Shown here: positions 34,254 through 43,486 of the stretch, piece by piece
How positions within the stretch are numbered: the first letter of the stretch is position 1
Layout of the letters: every line of letters starts with the position of its first letter
NCBI RefSeq assembly: GCF_030413635.1
Contig: NZ_CP129235.1
Location: 2,046,001 to 2,110,000 of the forward strand
Source of the DNA: Planococcus shenhongbingii
GTDB taxonomy: Bacteria; Bacillota; Bacilli; Bacillales_A; Planococcaceae
Reading direction: 5' to 3'
DNA length: 64,000 bases
Position numbers and translations under genes: made by a program
Notes under the pieces: model-generated
The model's database searches: none
Told to the model about the DNA's origin: nothing
Seen by the model: the letters and a program-made list of their open reading frames with translations, nothing else

Positions 34254-35732
34254 CTACTGATTTTTCAAACGTCTCGCCAGCTTATCGTATTCCGGGCTGT
34301 TCATGAAATTCTCTACTGAAATATGTTCAGCATTCGGCAGTTTCGCTTTTGCTCGGTCAGTCAAATCTTTATGGGTAACTACGATGTCTGCATCTTCCGG
34401 AAGCTGGTTGATTGCTGTATTGGACACCGGTACATCGATACTTTCTTTTTTGAATTTGTTTCTGAGCAGCGAAGCCCCCATGGCACTTGATCCCATTCCG
34501 GCGTCGCAAGCGAAAACGACTTTTCGGATCTCTTCCGTGTTTTTAAGCGGAGCCGCATTGACCGGCTGAGTATTATCAGCTTCAACCCGGTCACCTGAAG
34601 TCATCCCCACAACTTCCTTCGCTGGTTTTGGAGTCAAGTAACCAGTTGCATCGCTTTTCTTGCCTTTCATTTCTTCCATTCTTCCCGCTGCCGACGCTAA
34701 ATCTTCATCTTCCACTTTGCTGGTTTTCAATACGACAGATGCAACAGCAAACGATACCGCTGCCGCTACGACCACTCCGGAAATGACGCCCAAGTAATTT
34801 CCTTGCGGCGTCAAAGCAAGCAATGCGAAAATGCTGCCGGGAGACGGTGTTGCCGGCAGACCGGCATTAAATACGGTAAATGTGAATACGCCGCTCATCC
34901 CGCCGGCAATTACAGCCAGAAGCAAAATGGGTTTCATTAAGACATATGGGAAATAAATTTCATGAATCCCGCCCAGGAATTGGATGATGGCTGCTCCTGG
35001 CGCGGACGCTTTTGAAATCCCTTTGCCGAATACCGAGAAAGCCAAAAGCACACCAAGCCCTGGACCTGGATTTGTCTCGAGCAGGAACAAAATGGATTTT
35101 CCTGCATCTGCCGCTTGTTCCACACCCAATGGGCTCAGAATCCCATGGTTAATGGCATTGTTCAAGAAGAGGATTTTCGCCGGTTCAATGATGATGCTCG
35201 CAAGCGGCAATAATCCCATATCGACAATCACTTCAACGCCATTGGCCAGTGTATTCGTCAACGTATTGACGATCGGCCCGACGAAGAAAACAGCGATTCC
35301 CGCCAGGAATGCCCCTAAAATACCAGCGGAAAAGTTATTATAAAGCATTTCAAAACCGACTCTGATTCTATGCTGGAACCAGCCGTCTATTAATTTCATC
35401 GCAAACCCGGCAAGCGGACCCATGATCATGGCTCCAAGGAACATCGGAATTTCAGCTCCGACAATAACCCCCATTGTTGCTATGGCCCCAAGTACACCAC
35501 CGCGAAAATCGTAGACGAGCCGCCCGCCTGTGAACCCGATCAATAAGGGCAACAAATATGTGATCATTGGGCCGACCAGCGAACCCAAAGTTTCATTCGG
35601 GAACCAGCCATCCGGTATGAACAAAGCAGTAATAAGACCCCAAGCAATAAAGGCACCGATATTTGGCATGATCATTCCACTCAAATAACTTCCGAAGCGC
35701 TGGATTCGCGCACGGACGCTTGCATCAGCCAT
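34254..35732 (-). CDS. mtlA: PTS mannitol-specific EIICB component
   Basis: The mannitol permease, about 492 residues. The N-terminal EIIC domain (roughly residues 15-340) has multiple membrane segments with GGIHEIYFPYVLMKP (the GIxE substrate site). A linker leads to a C-terminal EIIB domain whose phosphorylated Cys lies in VFACDAGMGSSAMGASLL. ATG 35732 has AGAGAGGGA at good spacing; a longer in-frame start to 35795 does not. EIIA is encoded separately as mtlF. No mtlR activator gene lies in this window. Confidence 0.96.
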   Translation of the reverse strand: MADASVRARIQRFGSYLSGMIMPNIGAFIAWGLITALFIPDGWFPNETLGSLVGPMITYLLPLLIGFTGGRLVYDFRGGVLGAIATMGVIVGAEIPMFLGAMIMGPLAGFAMKLIDGWFQHRIRVGFEMLYNNFSAGILGAFLAGIAVFFVGPIVNTLTNTLANGVEVIVDMGLLPLASIIIEPAKILFLNNAINHGILSPLGVEQAADAGKSILFLLETNPGPGLGVLLAFSVFGKGISKASAPGAAIIQFLGGIHEIYFPYVLMKPILLLAVIAGGMSGVFTFTVFNAGLPATPSPGSIFALLALTPQGNYLGVISGVVVAAAVSFAVASVVLKTSKVEDEDLASAAGRMEEMKGKKSDATGYLTPKPAKEVVGMTSGDRVEADNTQPVNAAPLKNTEEIRKVVFACDAGMGSSAMGASLLRNKFKKESIDVPVSNTAINQLPEDADIVVTHKDLTDRAKAKLPNAEHISVENFMNSPEYDKLARRLKNQ

Positions 35733-35951
35733 ATTAATCCCTCTCTTCTCCAATTTTATCAATGTCGATGATAAGTTCAGCCATACTGAAGGCATAAATA
35801 ATTGGGCTTAACAATTTGCCTGCCACTTCCTTTTGGCATACCGAATCTAAGAATGAAAAGGCCGACCGTATTACACGTTTTACCACCTCTACTCTCTTTT
35901 GAGTAAAATCTTAAAGTAGGTGCATGAATTCACTTAAATAGTAGCATATTC

Positions 35952-35967
35952 CTATCATTGACGATAG
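35952..35967. promoter_or_regulatory. Candidate operator in the mtlA leader
   Basis: Inverted repeat CTATC ATTGAC GATAG about 220 bp upstream of mtlA. It could be a regulator site, but no consensus is matched. Confidence 0.3.
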
Positions 35968-36162
35968 ATAATGCCTGAATTTTCAGACATTTAGAACCGG
36001 AACATGATGGAATTACTTCATTGATAGGAGTACGCCATTTTCGCACCTAGTTTTATGTTCCCTAAGAGCCCCCGATAAAAACTTTTTAGTATGCAGAAAC
36101 GCCGTTACTTAAGATAAATTAAATCCATCAAAATCAAATTTGATGAAGCTGGCTTTAGACAG

Positions 36163-36199
36163 AAAAAACCCCCGGCATTAAACGAAATGCCAGAGGTAA
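36163..36199 (-). terminator. Terminator of the D-amino acid operon
   Basis: Minus strand ACCTCTGGCATT pairs with AATGCCGGGGGT, followed by TTTTTTC. Confidence 0.9.
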
Positions 36200-36236
36200 T
36201 TTTTTCTTTTCCTTGAGTTTTCGGCCAACGTATCCT

Positions 36237-37313
36237 TCAGCTGAATGCTTCCTTAGCCACTTGCCCTTTTCTTCTCCGAAACCAGGCGATGACAATTGCC
36301 GCGATCAGCGTGAACCCTAGATAACCCATCACCGGATATACAGTTCCGACGAGCGTCACAAATCCGAAAAAGCTGGAAGCAAATGCTGCAGTGCCAAAAC
36401 CAATGACCGACACTTTGAATTTCGGGCTTTCAGACTTTACGATGCGCGCTGTGAAAGCATAGAGCATCCCGACGGCCGTGTTGTAGATCATGCCAAGCAA
36501 GATGATTGACATGAATGCTCCGATAAGAGGGCTGATATGGTTGGTCAATACCAGCATCGGCATCGGCACCGCTGCAATCTTCTTCAACTGTGTCAGCATC
36601 GATACATTGATCAGCAAGATCAGCAAACCAAGGCCCAATCCTCCAATGATCCCGCCCCATGCAGCAACTTTCTCATCTTTTACCGTTCCGCCCATGACCG
36701 TCATCATTGCAGCACCGGCAGCCAAATTATAAGAGACGTAAAGGATGGCACCCAGCAGCCAATGGGGAGCGGCTTGGCTGTTCGCAGCAGCAGCTGTCGC
36801 CGCATCGATTTCTGCAGCCGACATTTCGAAATTGAAAAGAGAATACGCATTTATGATAATGACGACGACCAGCAATACCGGAGTGAAAGCGCCAATCAGT
36901 GAAATCACTTTTTGGACATTCAGCATTACCGAAGCTATCACTAGAACGGCCATCAGTATATTCCCGACCGAACCGGGTATGCCGAATTGCTGTTCGAAAA
37001 TAGCACCAGATCCGGAAAACATGACGACCATTACGCCAAACAAGAAGAATGTAATGGCGACGTCAACGACCGGACTCAAATACTTGCCGCAAATATGGCG
37101 AATGGCATGCTGATGCGATTTTGTCTGAAGACGGCTGCCCAGTTGCGTCAGATTCATCCCAAGAAAAGCGAAAAGCGCCATGGCAATAAACGATCCGATA
37201 ATTCCATAAATCCCGAAACTCGTAAAGAATTGCAGAACTTCCTGTCCGGAAGCGAACCCTGCGCCAACGATTACACCGATAAAAGCACCGCCAATTTGAA
37301 AACTTTTTCTCAT
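36237..37313 (-). CDS. YkvI-family amino acid permease-like membrane protein
   Basis: A 358-residue protein with about ten helices. The N-terminal FIGVIVGAGFASGQEVLQFF (unwound G-rich helix) places it in the APC-superfamily YkvI group. It is the last gene of the five-gene operon, 30 bp after the racemase-like gene, with GGGAGA before the ATG. By context it probably takes up D-amino acids, N-acylamino acids or a related substrate. The family has, to my knowledge, no firmly proven substrate. Confidence 0.85.
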   Translation of the reverse strand: MRKSFQIGGAFIGVIVGAGFASGQEVLQFFTSFGIYGIIGSFIAMALFAFLGMNLTQLGSRLQTKSHQHAIRHICGKYLSPVVDVAITFFLFGVMVVMFSGSGAIFEQQFGIPGSVGNILMAVLVIASVMLNVQKVISLIGAFTPVLLVVVIIINAYSLFNFEMSAAEIDAATAAAANSQAAPHWLLGAILYVSYNLAAGAAMMTVMGGTVKDEKVAAWGGIIGGLGLGLLILLINVSMLTQLKKIAAVPMPMLVLTNHISPLIGAFMSIILLGMIYNTAVGMLYAFTARIVKSESPKFKVSVIGFGTAAFASSFFGFVTLVGTVYPVMGYLGFTLIAAIVIAWFRRRKGQVAKEAFS

Positions 37314-37342
37314 GTTCTTTCTCCCGTTTGATTAAACGTATT

Positions 37343-38479
37343 TTATTGTCCGGTGCCAGCTGCTGTTTGCTGTGTTTTGAAGATGAGCTCTTCAACGGTG
37401 AACTTGTCCATAGCTTTTTGATTGATAGCGTAGCCAATTCCATAAGCCTCGGGAACGGTGATATACCCATCTTCCACAATCACTTCCGGAGAAATGACAT
37501 CTTCTTCCCAGTAACGCGATGATCCGGCAGTGTCTCCTGGAAGGATGAAGTTCGGCAAAGTCGTGAGTGCAATATTATGTGCACGGCCGATTCCAGATTC
37601 GAGCATCCCGCCGCACCAAACCGGAATGCCTTGTTCCATGCAATAATCGTGGATTTTTTTCGCTTCCGTCAATCCGCCGACCCGGCCAATTTTAATATTG
37701 ATGATTTTGGTGCTGCCAAGCTCCACGGCTTTCCGGGTATCTTCCAATGAATGAATGCTTTCATCCAGGCAGATTGGCGTAACAAGTTCCGGCTGCAGTT
37801 TGGCGTGGTCGATAATATCGTCTGAAGCCAATGGCTGTTCGATCATTGTCAAATTGAATTCATCCAATTGTTTCAGCAAATCGATATCTTTCAGTCGGTA
37901 AGCCGAGTTGGCATCTGCCATCATCGGCACATCCGGGAATTTGGCACGAAGCTCCCGCATCACATTCACATCATAGCCCGGCTTGATTTTTACTTTGATC
38001 CGTTTATAGCCTTCTTCCACAAATCCAGCGACTGTATCGATCAACTCATTGACGTCTTCATGGATCCCGATGCTGATGCCGACTTCAATTTTATTGCGGG
38101 TGCCTCCGAGAGCTTCTGCGAGCGTCATTTTGTTGCGTTTCGCATAAAGGTCCCAAATGGCTCCTTCGACTGTCGACTTTGCCATATTGTTTTTGCGGAG
38201 ATGGCTGAATAGTTCACTGACTTCGTCCGGATGGCGGATGTCATTTTCAAATACGATCGGCACCAGGAAATCTCTGATCATGTGCATATTTGTTTCCAGC
38301 GTTTCCTCGCTATACCATGGAGAATGGAACGCTACCGATTCTCCCCAGCCTGAATTGCCGAGTTCATCTTTTGCTTCCAGCAATAAGAAGTCCTTTTCCT
38401 GGAATGTCCCGAAACTAGTGGTAAATGGTTTTTTCATCATCATCTTCATCTTCCGAATCCTGATTTCTGTAATTTTCAC
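37343..38479 (-). CDS. N-acyl(succinyl)amino acid racemase / o-succinylbenzoate synthase family enzyme
   Basis: A 378-residue enolase-superfamily (MLE subgroup) enzyme. Catalytic lysines are in KVKIKPG (KxK), metal ligands in MADANSAY (Asp), MIEQPL (Glu) and CLDES (Asp), and the second catalytic Lys in [23 protein letters not shown] is also conserved. The start is GTG, overlapping the acyltransferase stop codon (GTGA). Neighbours (acyltransferase, M20 deacylase) indicate N-succinylamino acid racemase rather than menaquinone synthesis: no other men genes are present. In the known Geobacillus pathway D-amino acids are succinylated, racemised and hydrolysed to L-amino acids. Confidence 0.9.
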   Translation of the reverse strand: MKITEIRIRKMKMMMKKPFTTSFGTFQEKDFLLLEAKDELGNSGWGESVAFHSPWYSEETLETNMHMIRDFLVPIVFENDIRHPDEVSELFSHLRKNNMAKSTVEGAIWDLYAKRNKMTLAEALGGTRNKIEVGISIGIHEDVNELIDTVAGFVEEGYKRIKVKIKPGYDVNVMRELRAKFPDVPMMADANSAYRLKDIDLLKQLDEFNLTMIEQPLASDDIIDHAKLQPELVTPICLDESIHSLEDTRKAVELGSTKIINIKIGRVGGLTEAKKIHDYCMEQGIPVWCGGMLESGIGRAHNIALTTLPNFILPGDTAGSSRYWEEDVISPEVIVEDGYITVPEAYGIGYAINQKAMDKFTVEELIFKTQQTAAGTGQ

Positions 38480-39318
38480 TGCCTATCGCCTCTTTCTATT
38501 GGTTGTAATGGAATGGTCTTTGCCGGAACGAATTGATAATAATGGACGCTTTCCTCAGCCTTTCGGACACCGGTGACTGCGAACCCGGCTGCGAATAACT
38601 GCTGGAACACTGTCCGGATCTTCATGCGCCAGTCCATCGCCAGTTCAGGATCCAGTTTTTTAATCGTCTGGAAATCCTGTGGCACTGGCACTTCAACGCC
38701 TTCCGCACCGGAGAGAAATTCACTCTCATTAATTTCAAGTACCGGAAAACCATTCGGGGTCTGCGTGATTTGAAACGGAGTTTTATACTCAGCGATTTCG
38801 GGCACCCAAGCGTCTTCAACACGGTTGCTTGAAATCCACCATTCAATCTGCAGACGGTCAGTTGGCAGCCCGCGGTTTAAGCCATCATCCATTTCTCCGT
38901 AGCAGTCTTCAATATAAGTGGTGCTGATGCCGAATAATTTGGAGGTGTTGAGGTGCGCATTGCGGCTTTCCAATGGATCAAATGTCCAGGTGATTAAATC
39001 GTAGCCGATTTGCTGGGCGATTTTTCGTTGTTCCTGTTTCAGGCGTTTGCCGATGCCTTTCGACTGATATTCCGGATGGATGCCCATCATATGGGAACAA
39101 AGATAAGTTTTTCCGTCTTTAAACCCGGTAAAGCCATAGCAATAGCCGACCAGCTCTTCGCCGTCAAAAGCACCGACCAGAATTCCGCCATTTTTGGAAG
39201 CGGTAAATGTCTGGTGCGTCGGAACCGGCGACATGTCCCATACTTCGCGTTCGAGTTGTTGGATCAAGCGCATCTCCGCATTCGTTTCTAGTCTGCGAAT
39301 CATAATTCCGTCTGTCAT
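38476..39318 (-). CDS. GNAT acyltransferase, predicted D-amino acid N-succinyltransferase
   Basis: About 280 residues. The N-terminal half is a GNAT domain with acyl-CoA motif [20 protein letters not shown]. The C-terminal half continues with [21 protein letters not shown], typical of the long GNATs associated with N-acylamino acid racemases. It overlaps both neighbours by four bases or fewer; ATG 39318 has AAGGGA ten bases upstream. Predicted role: attach succinyl (or acetyl) from CoA to the amino group of D-amino acids. Confidence 0.85.
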   Translation of the reverse strand: MTDGIMIRRLETNAEMRLIQQLEREVWDMSPVPTHQTFTASKNGGILVGAFDGEELVGYCYGFTGFKDGKTYLCSHMMGIHPEYQSKGIGKRLKQEQRKIAQQIGYDLITWTFDPLESRNAHLNTSKLFGISTTYIEDCYGEMDDGLNRGLPTDRLQIEWWISSNRVEDAWVPEIAEYKTPFQITQTPNGFPVLEINESEFLSGAEGVEVPVPQDFQTIKKLDPELAMDWRMKIRTVFQQLFAAGFAVTGVRKAEESVHYYQFVPAKTIPLQPIERGDRQ

Positions 39319-39323
39319 GTCTG

Positions 39324-40460
39324 TCACTTCCCTTGTTCCAGATGTTCAAAAGTGCGTTGGACTGTACGGGCGAGAATCTCAATGCCGACGATCAAACTAT
39401 CCTGATTAAACGTCATCGCCGGATGGTGGAGGCCAGGAGCTAAATCGCAGCCAAGCCCAAGCATCGTTGCTTTGACTGAAGGGCGCTTCAGCGTATAAAA
39501 GTGAAAATCTTCTCCTCCAGGTGTAATAATTGGCGGTACTAAAAATTCTTCGCCTACAGTTTCCGCAATGGCCTGTCCCATAATTTCAACAGCCGTGTCA
39601 TCCACTTCAGCAGCCGCGATTTCTGCCACCACTTCATAAGGAATTTTCACTCCGGCCATTTCTGCCACAGCTTGCATCGCTTTAATGACTTGCGCAAATA
39701 ATTTATCCATGACACCGTTTGTTTGCGCACGCATATCAATGCTGAACACTGCATTTCCCGGAATGATATTTGCCGATTCACCGCCGGCCTGGAACATCGT
39801 CAATTTTGCTGAATGCGGGACCATCGGATTGATTTGGATGGAATGAATGGCCTGTACAAGAAGCGCCATCACTTCAATGGCATTTTGCCCTTCGTGCGGC
39901 CGTGCTCCATGTGCATCAGTTCCATGGATCGACCCTTTGAGCATTTTTGCGGATCCGTGCATGATTGCTGGAGATGCATAGCCATGGCTGATTTCTTGAA
40001 ACGGACGCAGATGGACGCCGTACAGAAAATCGATGTCGTCGACAATTCCTTTCTCGACAAATGACAGGGCGCCCGTGCCTTTTTCTTCTGCCGGCTGGAA
40101 AATCACTTTCAAGCGGCCTTTTTCCGGGATGCCAAGTTTTTTCAACGTAAGAAGTGCACCGACAGCAAGCGTCATATGCGCATCGTGTCCGCAGGAATGG
40201 TTGGCCTGATACTTTCCATCCACTTCCTGCCACAATGCATCGATGTCTGTACGGAGCCCGATACACGGCTCACCACTGCCCACTGTGACAACCAATCCCG
40301 TTGAATCATCGAAAGTCTGTACTTCAAATCCTTCACTTTCCAGCAGCTCTTTTAAATAGTTGGTGGTCTCAACTTCTTTCCAGCTGATTTCCGGATGTGT
40401 ATGCAAATGCTGGAATACCTCTTCCACCACCGGTTTTATTTCTTCTAGCACTGCTTTCAT
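39324..40460 (-). CDS. M20D-family amidohydrolase, predicted N-acyl-L-amino acid deacylase
   Basis: A 378-residue zinc peptidase-like hydrolase. Motifs are HTHPEISWKE, SCGHDAHM, QPAEEKGTG, HGTDAHGARPHEG and GGEDFHFY: the full set of metal and catalytic residues. Its start overlaps the RpiR stop codon (ATGA), with GGGGGAG upstream. In the operon it would remove the acyl group from the L-configured N-acylamino acid, pulling the racemase equilibrium toward free L-amino acid. Confidence 0.92.
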   Translation of the reverse strand: MKAVLEEIKPVVEEVFQHLHTHPEISWKEVETTNYLKELLESEGFEVQTFDDSTGLVVTVGSGEPCIGLRTDIDALWQEVDGKYQANHSCGHDAHMTLAVGALLTLKKLGIPEKGRLKVIFQPAEEKGTGALSFVEKGIVDDIDFLYGVHLRPFQEISHGYASPAIMHGSAKMLKGSIHGTDAHGARPHEGQNAIEVMALLVQAIHSIQINPMVPHSAKLTMFQAGGESANIIPGNAVFSIDMRAQTNGVMDKLFAQVIKAMQAVAEMAGVKIPYEVVAEIAAAEVDDTAVEIMGQAIAETVGEEFLVPPIITPGGEDFHFYTLKRPSVKATMLGLGCDLAPGLHHPAMTFNQDSLIVGIEILARTVQRTFEHLEQGK

Positions 40461-41317
40461 TGACGATCTCCCCCTTCCATAAATAAGGAATCACTGTCCA
40501 AAGCCTGATAATCTTCTTGCCGTTTTCGGAACTTTCCTTTGCCTTTCACCACGACTCCCGCTACCAGCGCGTTTAGAAAGGAAAATAATGTCGCAGTCGC
40601 GTCAAGCGTTGACTTGTTTGGCGAATAAATCGGAAACAGCACATCGCTATGCTGTTGGATTGGTGCCAATTGGGAATCTGTCACGCCAATGATAAAGACA
40701 CCCTGTTGTTTTGCCAGTTCCGCAATCCGGATTGGTTGTTTCAAATATCGATGGAAGGAAATGGCGATCAAAACGGAATTGCTGTCCATTTCACTGAGTA
40801 TCTGGATAATGTCTTCCGTTTCTGGACGGATCTGGCGCACTTTTCCTCTAACAAGATTGAGCGTAAATGTAAGCCAATGTGCTGCCGCAAATGATGAACG
40901 GAGCCCCAATATATAGACAGTGTCCGCTTTCGCTAATTTTTCAACCGCGGTTTCATAATGTTTTTCATCAATCTGTTTCATCGTCGTAGAAATGGCTGAC
41001 CGGTCGCGCTCCATTACTTCTTCTAAAAAATGAGGCTGCTGCTCTAAATCCATTTTGGATTGCTGGTAGGCATCCAAGCTGCTTTCTTTAGAAAGCAATT
41101 GCTCCCGGATGGCCTTTTGCAGCTCCGCATAGCCGGACAGTTCAAGGCTGTAGCAAAAACGAATTACCGTGGTTTCACTGACGCCTATGGAATCTCCAAC
41201 ATCCTGAGCCGGGTCAAGGGCTATTTTTCTCGGGTTGTCCAAGACATAGGTAGCCACTTTTTTCTGGCTTTTTGATAAGTCGCTGTATCGCTCTTGAATC
41301 AATTCCGATAATTTCAT
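40457..41317 (-). CDS. RpiR-family transcriptional regulator
   Basis: A 286-residue regulator. The N-terminal HTH_6 domain (DVGDSIGVSETTVIRFCYSL) is followed by an SIS domain (TVYILGLRSSFAAAHWL; VLIAISFHRYLKQPIRIAELAKQQ) that in other members binds a phosphosugar. The replacement of sugar genes by amino acid genes here suggests a different effector. It is the first gene of its operon. A 20-bp palindrome 41-60 bp upstream of the ATG is a candidate autoregulatory site. Confidence 0.9.
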   Translation of the reverse strand: MKLSELIQERYSDLSKSQKKVATYVLDNPRKIALDPAQDVGDSIGVSETTVIRFCYSLELSGYAELQKAIREQLLSKESSLDAYQQSKMDLEQQPHFLEEVMERDRSAISTTMKQIDEKHYETAVEKLAKADTVYILGLRSSFAAAHWLTFTLNLVRGKVRQIRPETEDIIQILSEMDSNSVLIAISFHRYLKQPIRIAELAKQQGVFIIGVTDSQLAPIQQHSDVLFPIYSPNKSTLDATATLFSFLNALVAGVVVKGKGKFRKRQEDYQALDSDSLFMEGGDRQ

Positions 41318-41357
41318 AATATCTCCCTTTTGAAGTTAAGACGTCTTTTATTTACCA

Positions 41358-41377
41358 AATGAAGTTTAAGCTTCATT
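41358..41377. promoter_or_regulatory. Candidate RpiR operator
   Basis: Inverted repeat AATGAAG TTTAAG CTTCATT, perfect in its 7-bp arms, upstream of the RpiR-led operon. Confidence 0.5.
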
Positions 41378-41667
41378 AAAGATTTTATTTAATTTATCAC
41401 ACAATTCTAAAGAGTGCAATATACTGCATACAATTTTTAAATATTTTTATTGTTAAAAATTTTAAAGTGGATTTACTTGCAGAGCGTAAAGAAAGCAGGG
41501 AAAACTTCAAAAGAAAAAGTAGCTTGAAGAGTACTGTGGATGCACAACTTATAATGAAAATAAAATTCTGCATATATGATGGCGTTGAACTATTAAATGC
41601 ATTAAGAAAGGGCAGATTAAAAAAATCATGAAAGATCCGTCTAATATTTCTATTCAGATTCAACAAG

Positions 41668-41700
41668 AAAAAATCCAGCCCTGACTAGCGGCTGGATTTG
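41668..41700 (-). terminator. Terminator downstream of the TetR gene
   Basis: AAATCCAGCC / GGCTGGATTT stem with a minus-strand T run, about 135 bp past the TetR stop codon. Confidence 0.75.
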
Positions 41701-41836
41701 TTTATTTAACTGGCAAGCGGCGTAGTTTGGTTAGCATATAACCGTAATTTAGACTACATAATATAATTATATTCGATATTTATTTCATGTATTTTTATGC
41801 AAATGACTCATTGCCGCGGTGATTTTCGTCTTTCAG

Positions 41837-42445
41837 CTACCAGCCTGTTGTTCCGAATTCTTCGCTGCAAGCTGAATTCAAATGATAAATGATGATTCTT
41901 TTCATCCTGTTCGCCTCTAAAAGTTCCGGTCTGATCATGGCATCGAGCGCCAGGCCATCCATTAAACAATACAGCCTTTCCGTTTCCAGATGCAGATCTG
42001 AATCTTTTTTCAATAGATTCAGCAAGACTAGATACGACATGACTTCTTTAATCGCCAAATATACGCTGTCCTGCTGGGCATCGAATTTATCTCCTTTATG
42101 CCGTGTATAAACCTTGAATACCAGCCTTGCTTCCACTTCCAGCCTTTTTTCTTCAGATGACGGCAATAAATTAAGCAATACCTGGACGATTTTTTCTTTC
42201 GGCGGCATGTCGAGCTTAAATACTCTTCTCATCCTTTCAGCAGTCCTTTGATATACGAGCTCTCTGGAATACGCAATCAACTCTTCTTGGGTGGAGAAAT
42301 AATAACGCAGCGCTCCTAACGATACTCCCGCCTCCTTTGCGACCGCTCTTACGGATGCTCCTCCCAGACCTTGTTCTAAAATGATTTTCCACGCGGCTTC
42401 AGCTATCGACTGTTTGACTTCTTCGTGATTAGTTAGTTTTGGCAT
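41837..42445 (-). CDS. TetR/AcrR-family transcriptional regulator
   Basis: A 202-residue repressor. The N-terminal HTH reads VRAVAKEAGVSLGALRYYFSTQEEL, a BetI-like TetR signature. The C-terminal ligand-binding domain is all-helical and unassigned. Two near-palindromic operator copies lie just upstream (42484-42501 and 42526-42542), so autoregulation is likely. No obvious divergent target gene follows within 400 bp. Confidence 0.9.
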   Translation of the reverse strand: MPKLTNHEEVKQSIAEAAWKIILEQGLGGASVRAVAKEAGVSLGALRYYFSTQEELIAYSRELVYQRTAERMRRVFKLDMPPKEKIVQVLLNLLPSSEEKRLEVEARLVFKVYTRHKGDKFDAQQDSVYLAIKEVMSYLVLLNLLKKDSDLHLETERLYCLMDGLALDAMIRPELLEANRMKRIIIYHLNSACSEEFGTTGW

Positions 42446-42483
42446 AACCCTATTTTATCAGAATACTATTAATTTTCAATATA

Positions 42484-42501
42484 TTAATACAACTGTATTA
42501 A
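42484..42501. promoter_or_regulatory. TetR operator, copy 1
   Basis: TTAATACAACTGTATTAA, near-perfect palindrome about 40 bp upstream of the TetR ATG. Confidence 0.7.
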
Positions 42502-42525
42502 ATAAATTTTGCTTACGCTATCTTT

Positions 42526-42542
42526 TTGATACAGTTGTATTA
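42526..42542. promoter_or_regulatory. TetR operator, copy 2
   Basis: TTGATACAGTTGTATTA, the reverse complement of copy 1's core, centred about 42 bp (four helical turns) from it. Confidence 0.7.
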
Positions 42543-42837
42543 GCAAAAAGTTAATAACTTTAAGGCACTGGGGATAACTCATAAAACATGTGGGTTACTC
42601 ACATCAAAGTCTTCTATTTAACTTATACGTGTCTTTTTCGACTTGATTATCCACGATTTTTCTTCATTTCGCTTTTTTAATCTTCAGCTGCCTTTTCACT
42701 AATTGAATGCTGCTATTCATTTTTGGCTACAGCCTAAATGCAGAAAACGAAAAAGAAATGCCAATATAATGCACTTCTGCTCCCCTCCCCTGCCGGACTG
42801 TTTTTCACAAAAAAGAATCGGTTGTTTCACCCACAGA

Positions 42838-42887
42838 AAAAAGAGTGCGGGTTTCCAAATACAATCGGAAGCCACACTCTTTTTTTG
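42838..42887 (-). terminator. Terminator of the DUF1648 gene
   Basis: AAAAAGAGTG and CACTCTTTTT arms with an inner TTCC/GGAA pair. T runs flank both sides. Confidence 0.85.
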
Positions 42888-42889
42888 CT

Positions 42890-43381
42890 TTACAGACGGA
42901 CCATCCGAACCATAAATACGGAAATGGTAGCGAAAATCAAGCCCAGGAAAATCGGCATGAATCCTGTACCTAATCCTTCTGCATTTCCACTTGCCACTTC
43001 CATGTTCTGATAAGTGATAAAGCAAAATAATAAGATCATTTCATTTTTAAGCACATTCATCATGAGCATCCCATTTCTATACTGGGCTTCAGCGTTTTTC
43101 TCTGTAAGGTTCAAGTAATTATAGGTATGGGGAAACTTCTCCATAACGAACATGAAGATCCATAATGCCGCGCCGATGATCGGCAAAAAGAATAATTCAA
43201 CTTTACTTCCCCATCGGTCAACTTTTCCTGCACCGTTATAATGCCCTGGCACCCGGTCTGGCAATGAACCATATTGGCTGAAGAGATAAATGAGCAATGC
43301 TGCAAATGCGATGATTGCAATTGCATCGAGCAAAAGCGCAAAGCGAGGTTTTGTAATATCGATTTTCGGTTGATTGTTCAT
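42890..43381 (-). CDS. DUF1648-domain membrane protein
   Basis: A 163-residue membrane protein with four helices. The DUF1648 signature is LPDRVPGHYNGAGKVDRWGSK between helices 1 and 2. Such proteins are often fused or linked to SdpI-type immunity or to regulators, but no partner is seen here. GAGAGGGGAGGGG precedes the ATG. Function unknown. Confidence 0.85.
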   Translation of the reverse strand: MNNQPKIDITKPRFALLLDAIAIIAFAALLIYLFSQYGSLPDRVPGHYNGAGKVDRWGSKVELFFLPIIGAALWIFMFVMEKFPHTYNYLNLTEKNAEAQYRNGMLMMNVLKNEMILLFCFITYQNMEVASGNAEGLGTGFMPIFLGLIFATISVFMVRMVRL

Positions 43382-43444
43382 CTAGTCCCCTCCCCTCTCC
43401 ATTCATTTTACGAAAAAAGAAGCGCCGGTTTCAGAAAACAGAAA

Positions 43445-43477
43445 AAAATCCTTCGTCTAAAATAGACAAAGGATTTT
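43445..43477 (-). terminator. Terminator of the pyruvate oxidase gene
   Basis: AAATCCTT(c)GTCTA / TAGAC(a)AAGGATTT stem immediately after the gene. Confidence 0.88.
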
Positions 43478-43486
43478 AACAGGCCA

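Larger units (their letters stand above)
35733..36236. other. Intergenic region, 504 bp
   Basis: Long leader region of mtlA with the inverted repeat at 35952-35967, and the YkvI-like gene terminator at 36163-36199. No gene is recognised. Confidence 0.55.
41318..41836. other. Intergenic region, 519 bp
   Basis: Contains the operator-like palindrome at 41358-41377 and a hairpin terminator at 41668-41700. An AT- and Lys-rich plus-strand frame at 41467-41631 (GTG start, 54 residues) has no ribosome binding site. I do not accept any gene here. Confidence 0.5.
42446..42889. other. Intergenic region, 444 bp
   Basis: Carries both TetR operators at its left end and the DUF1648 gene terminator at its right end. 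Between them is AT-rich sequence without a supported gene. Confidence 0.6.

Noticed and set aside
41467..41631. 54-residue plus-strand ORF (GTG start)
   Set aside because: No ribosome binding site; the Lys-rich composition is what AT-rich sequence gives; no family recognised.
41397..41666. 90-codon minus-strand open frame in the same gap
   Set aside because: No Shine-Dalgarno and low-complexity hydrophobic/Asn-rich peptide; opposite strand is also open.
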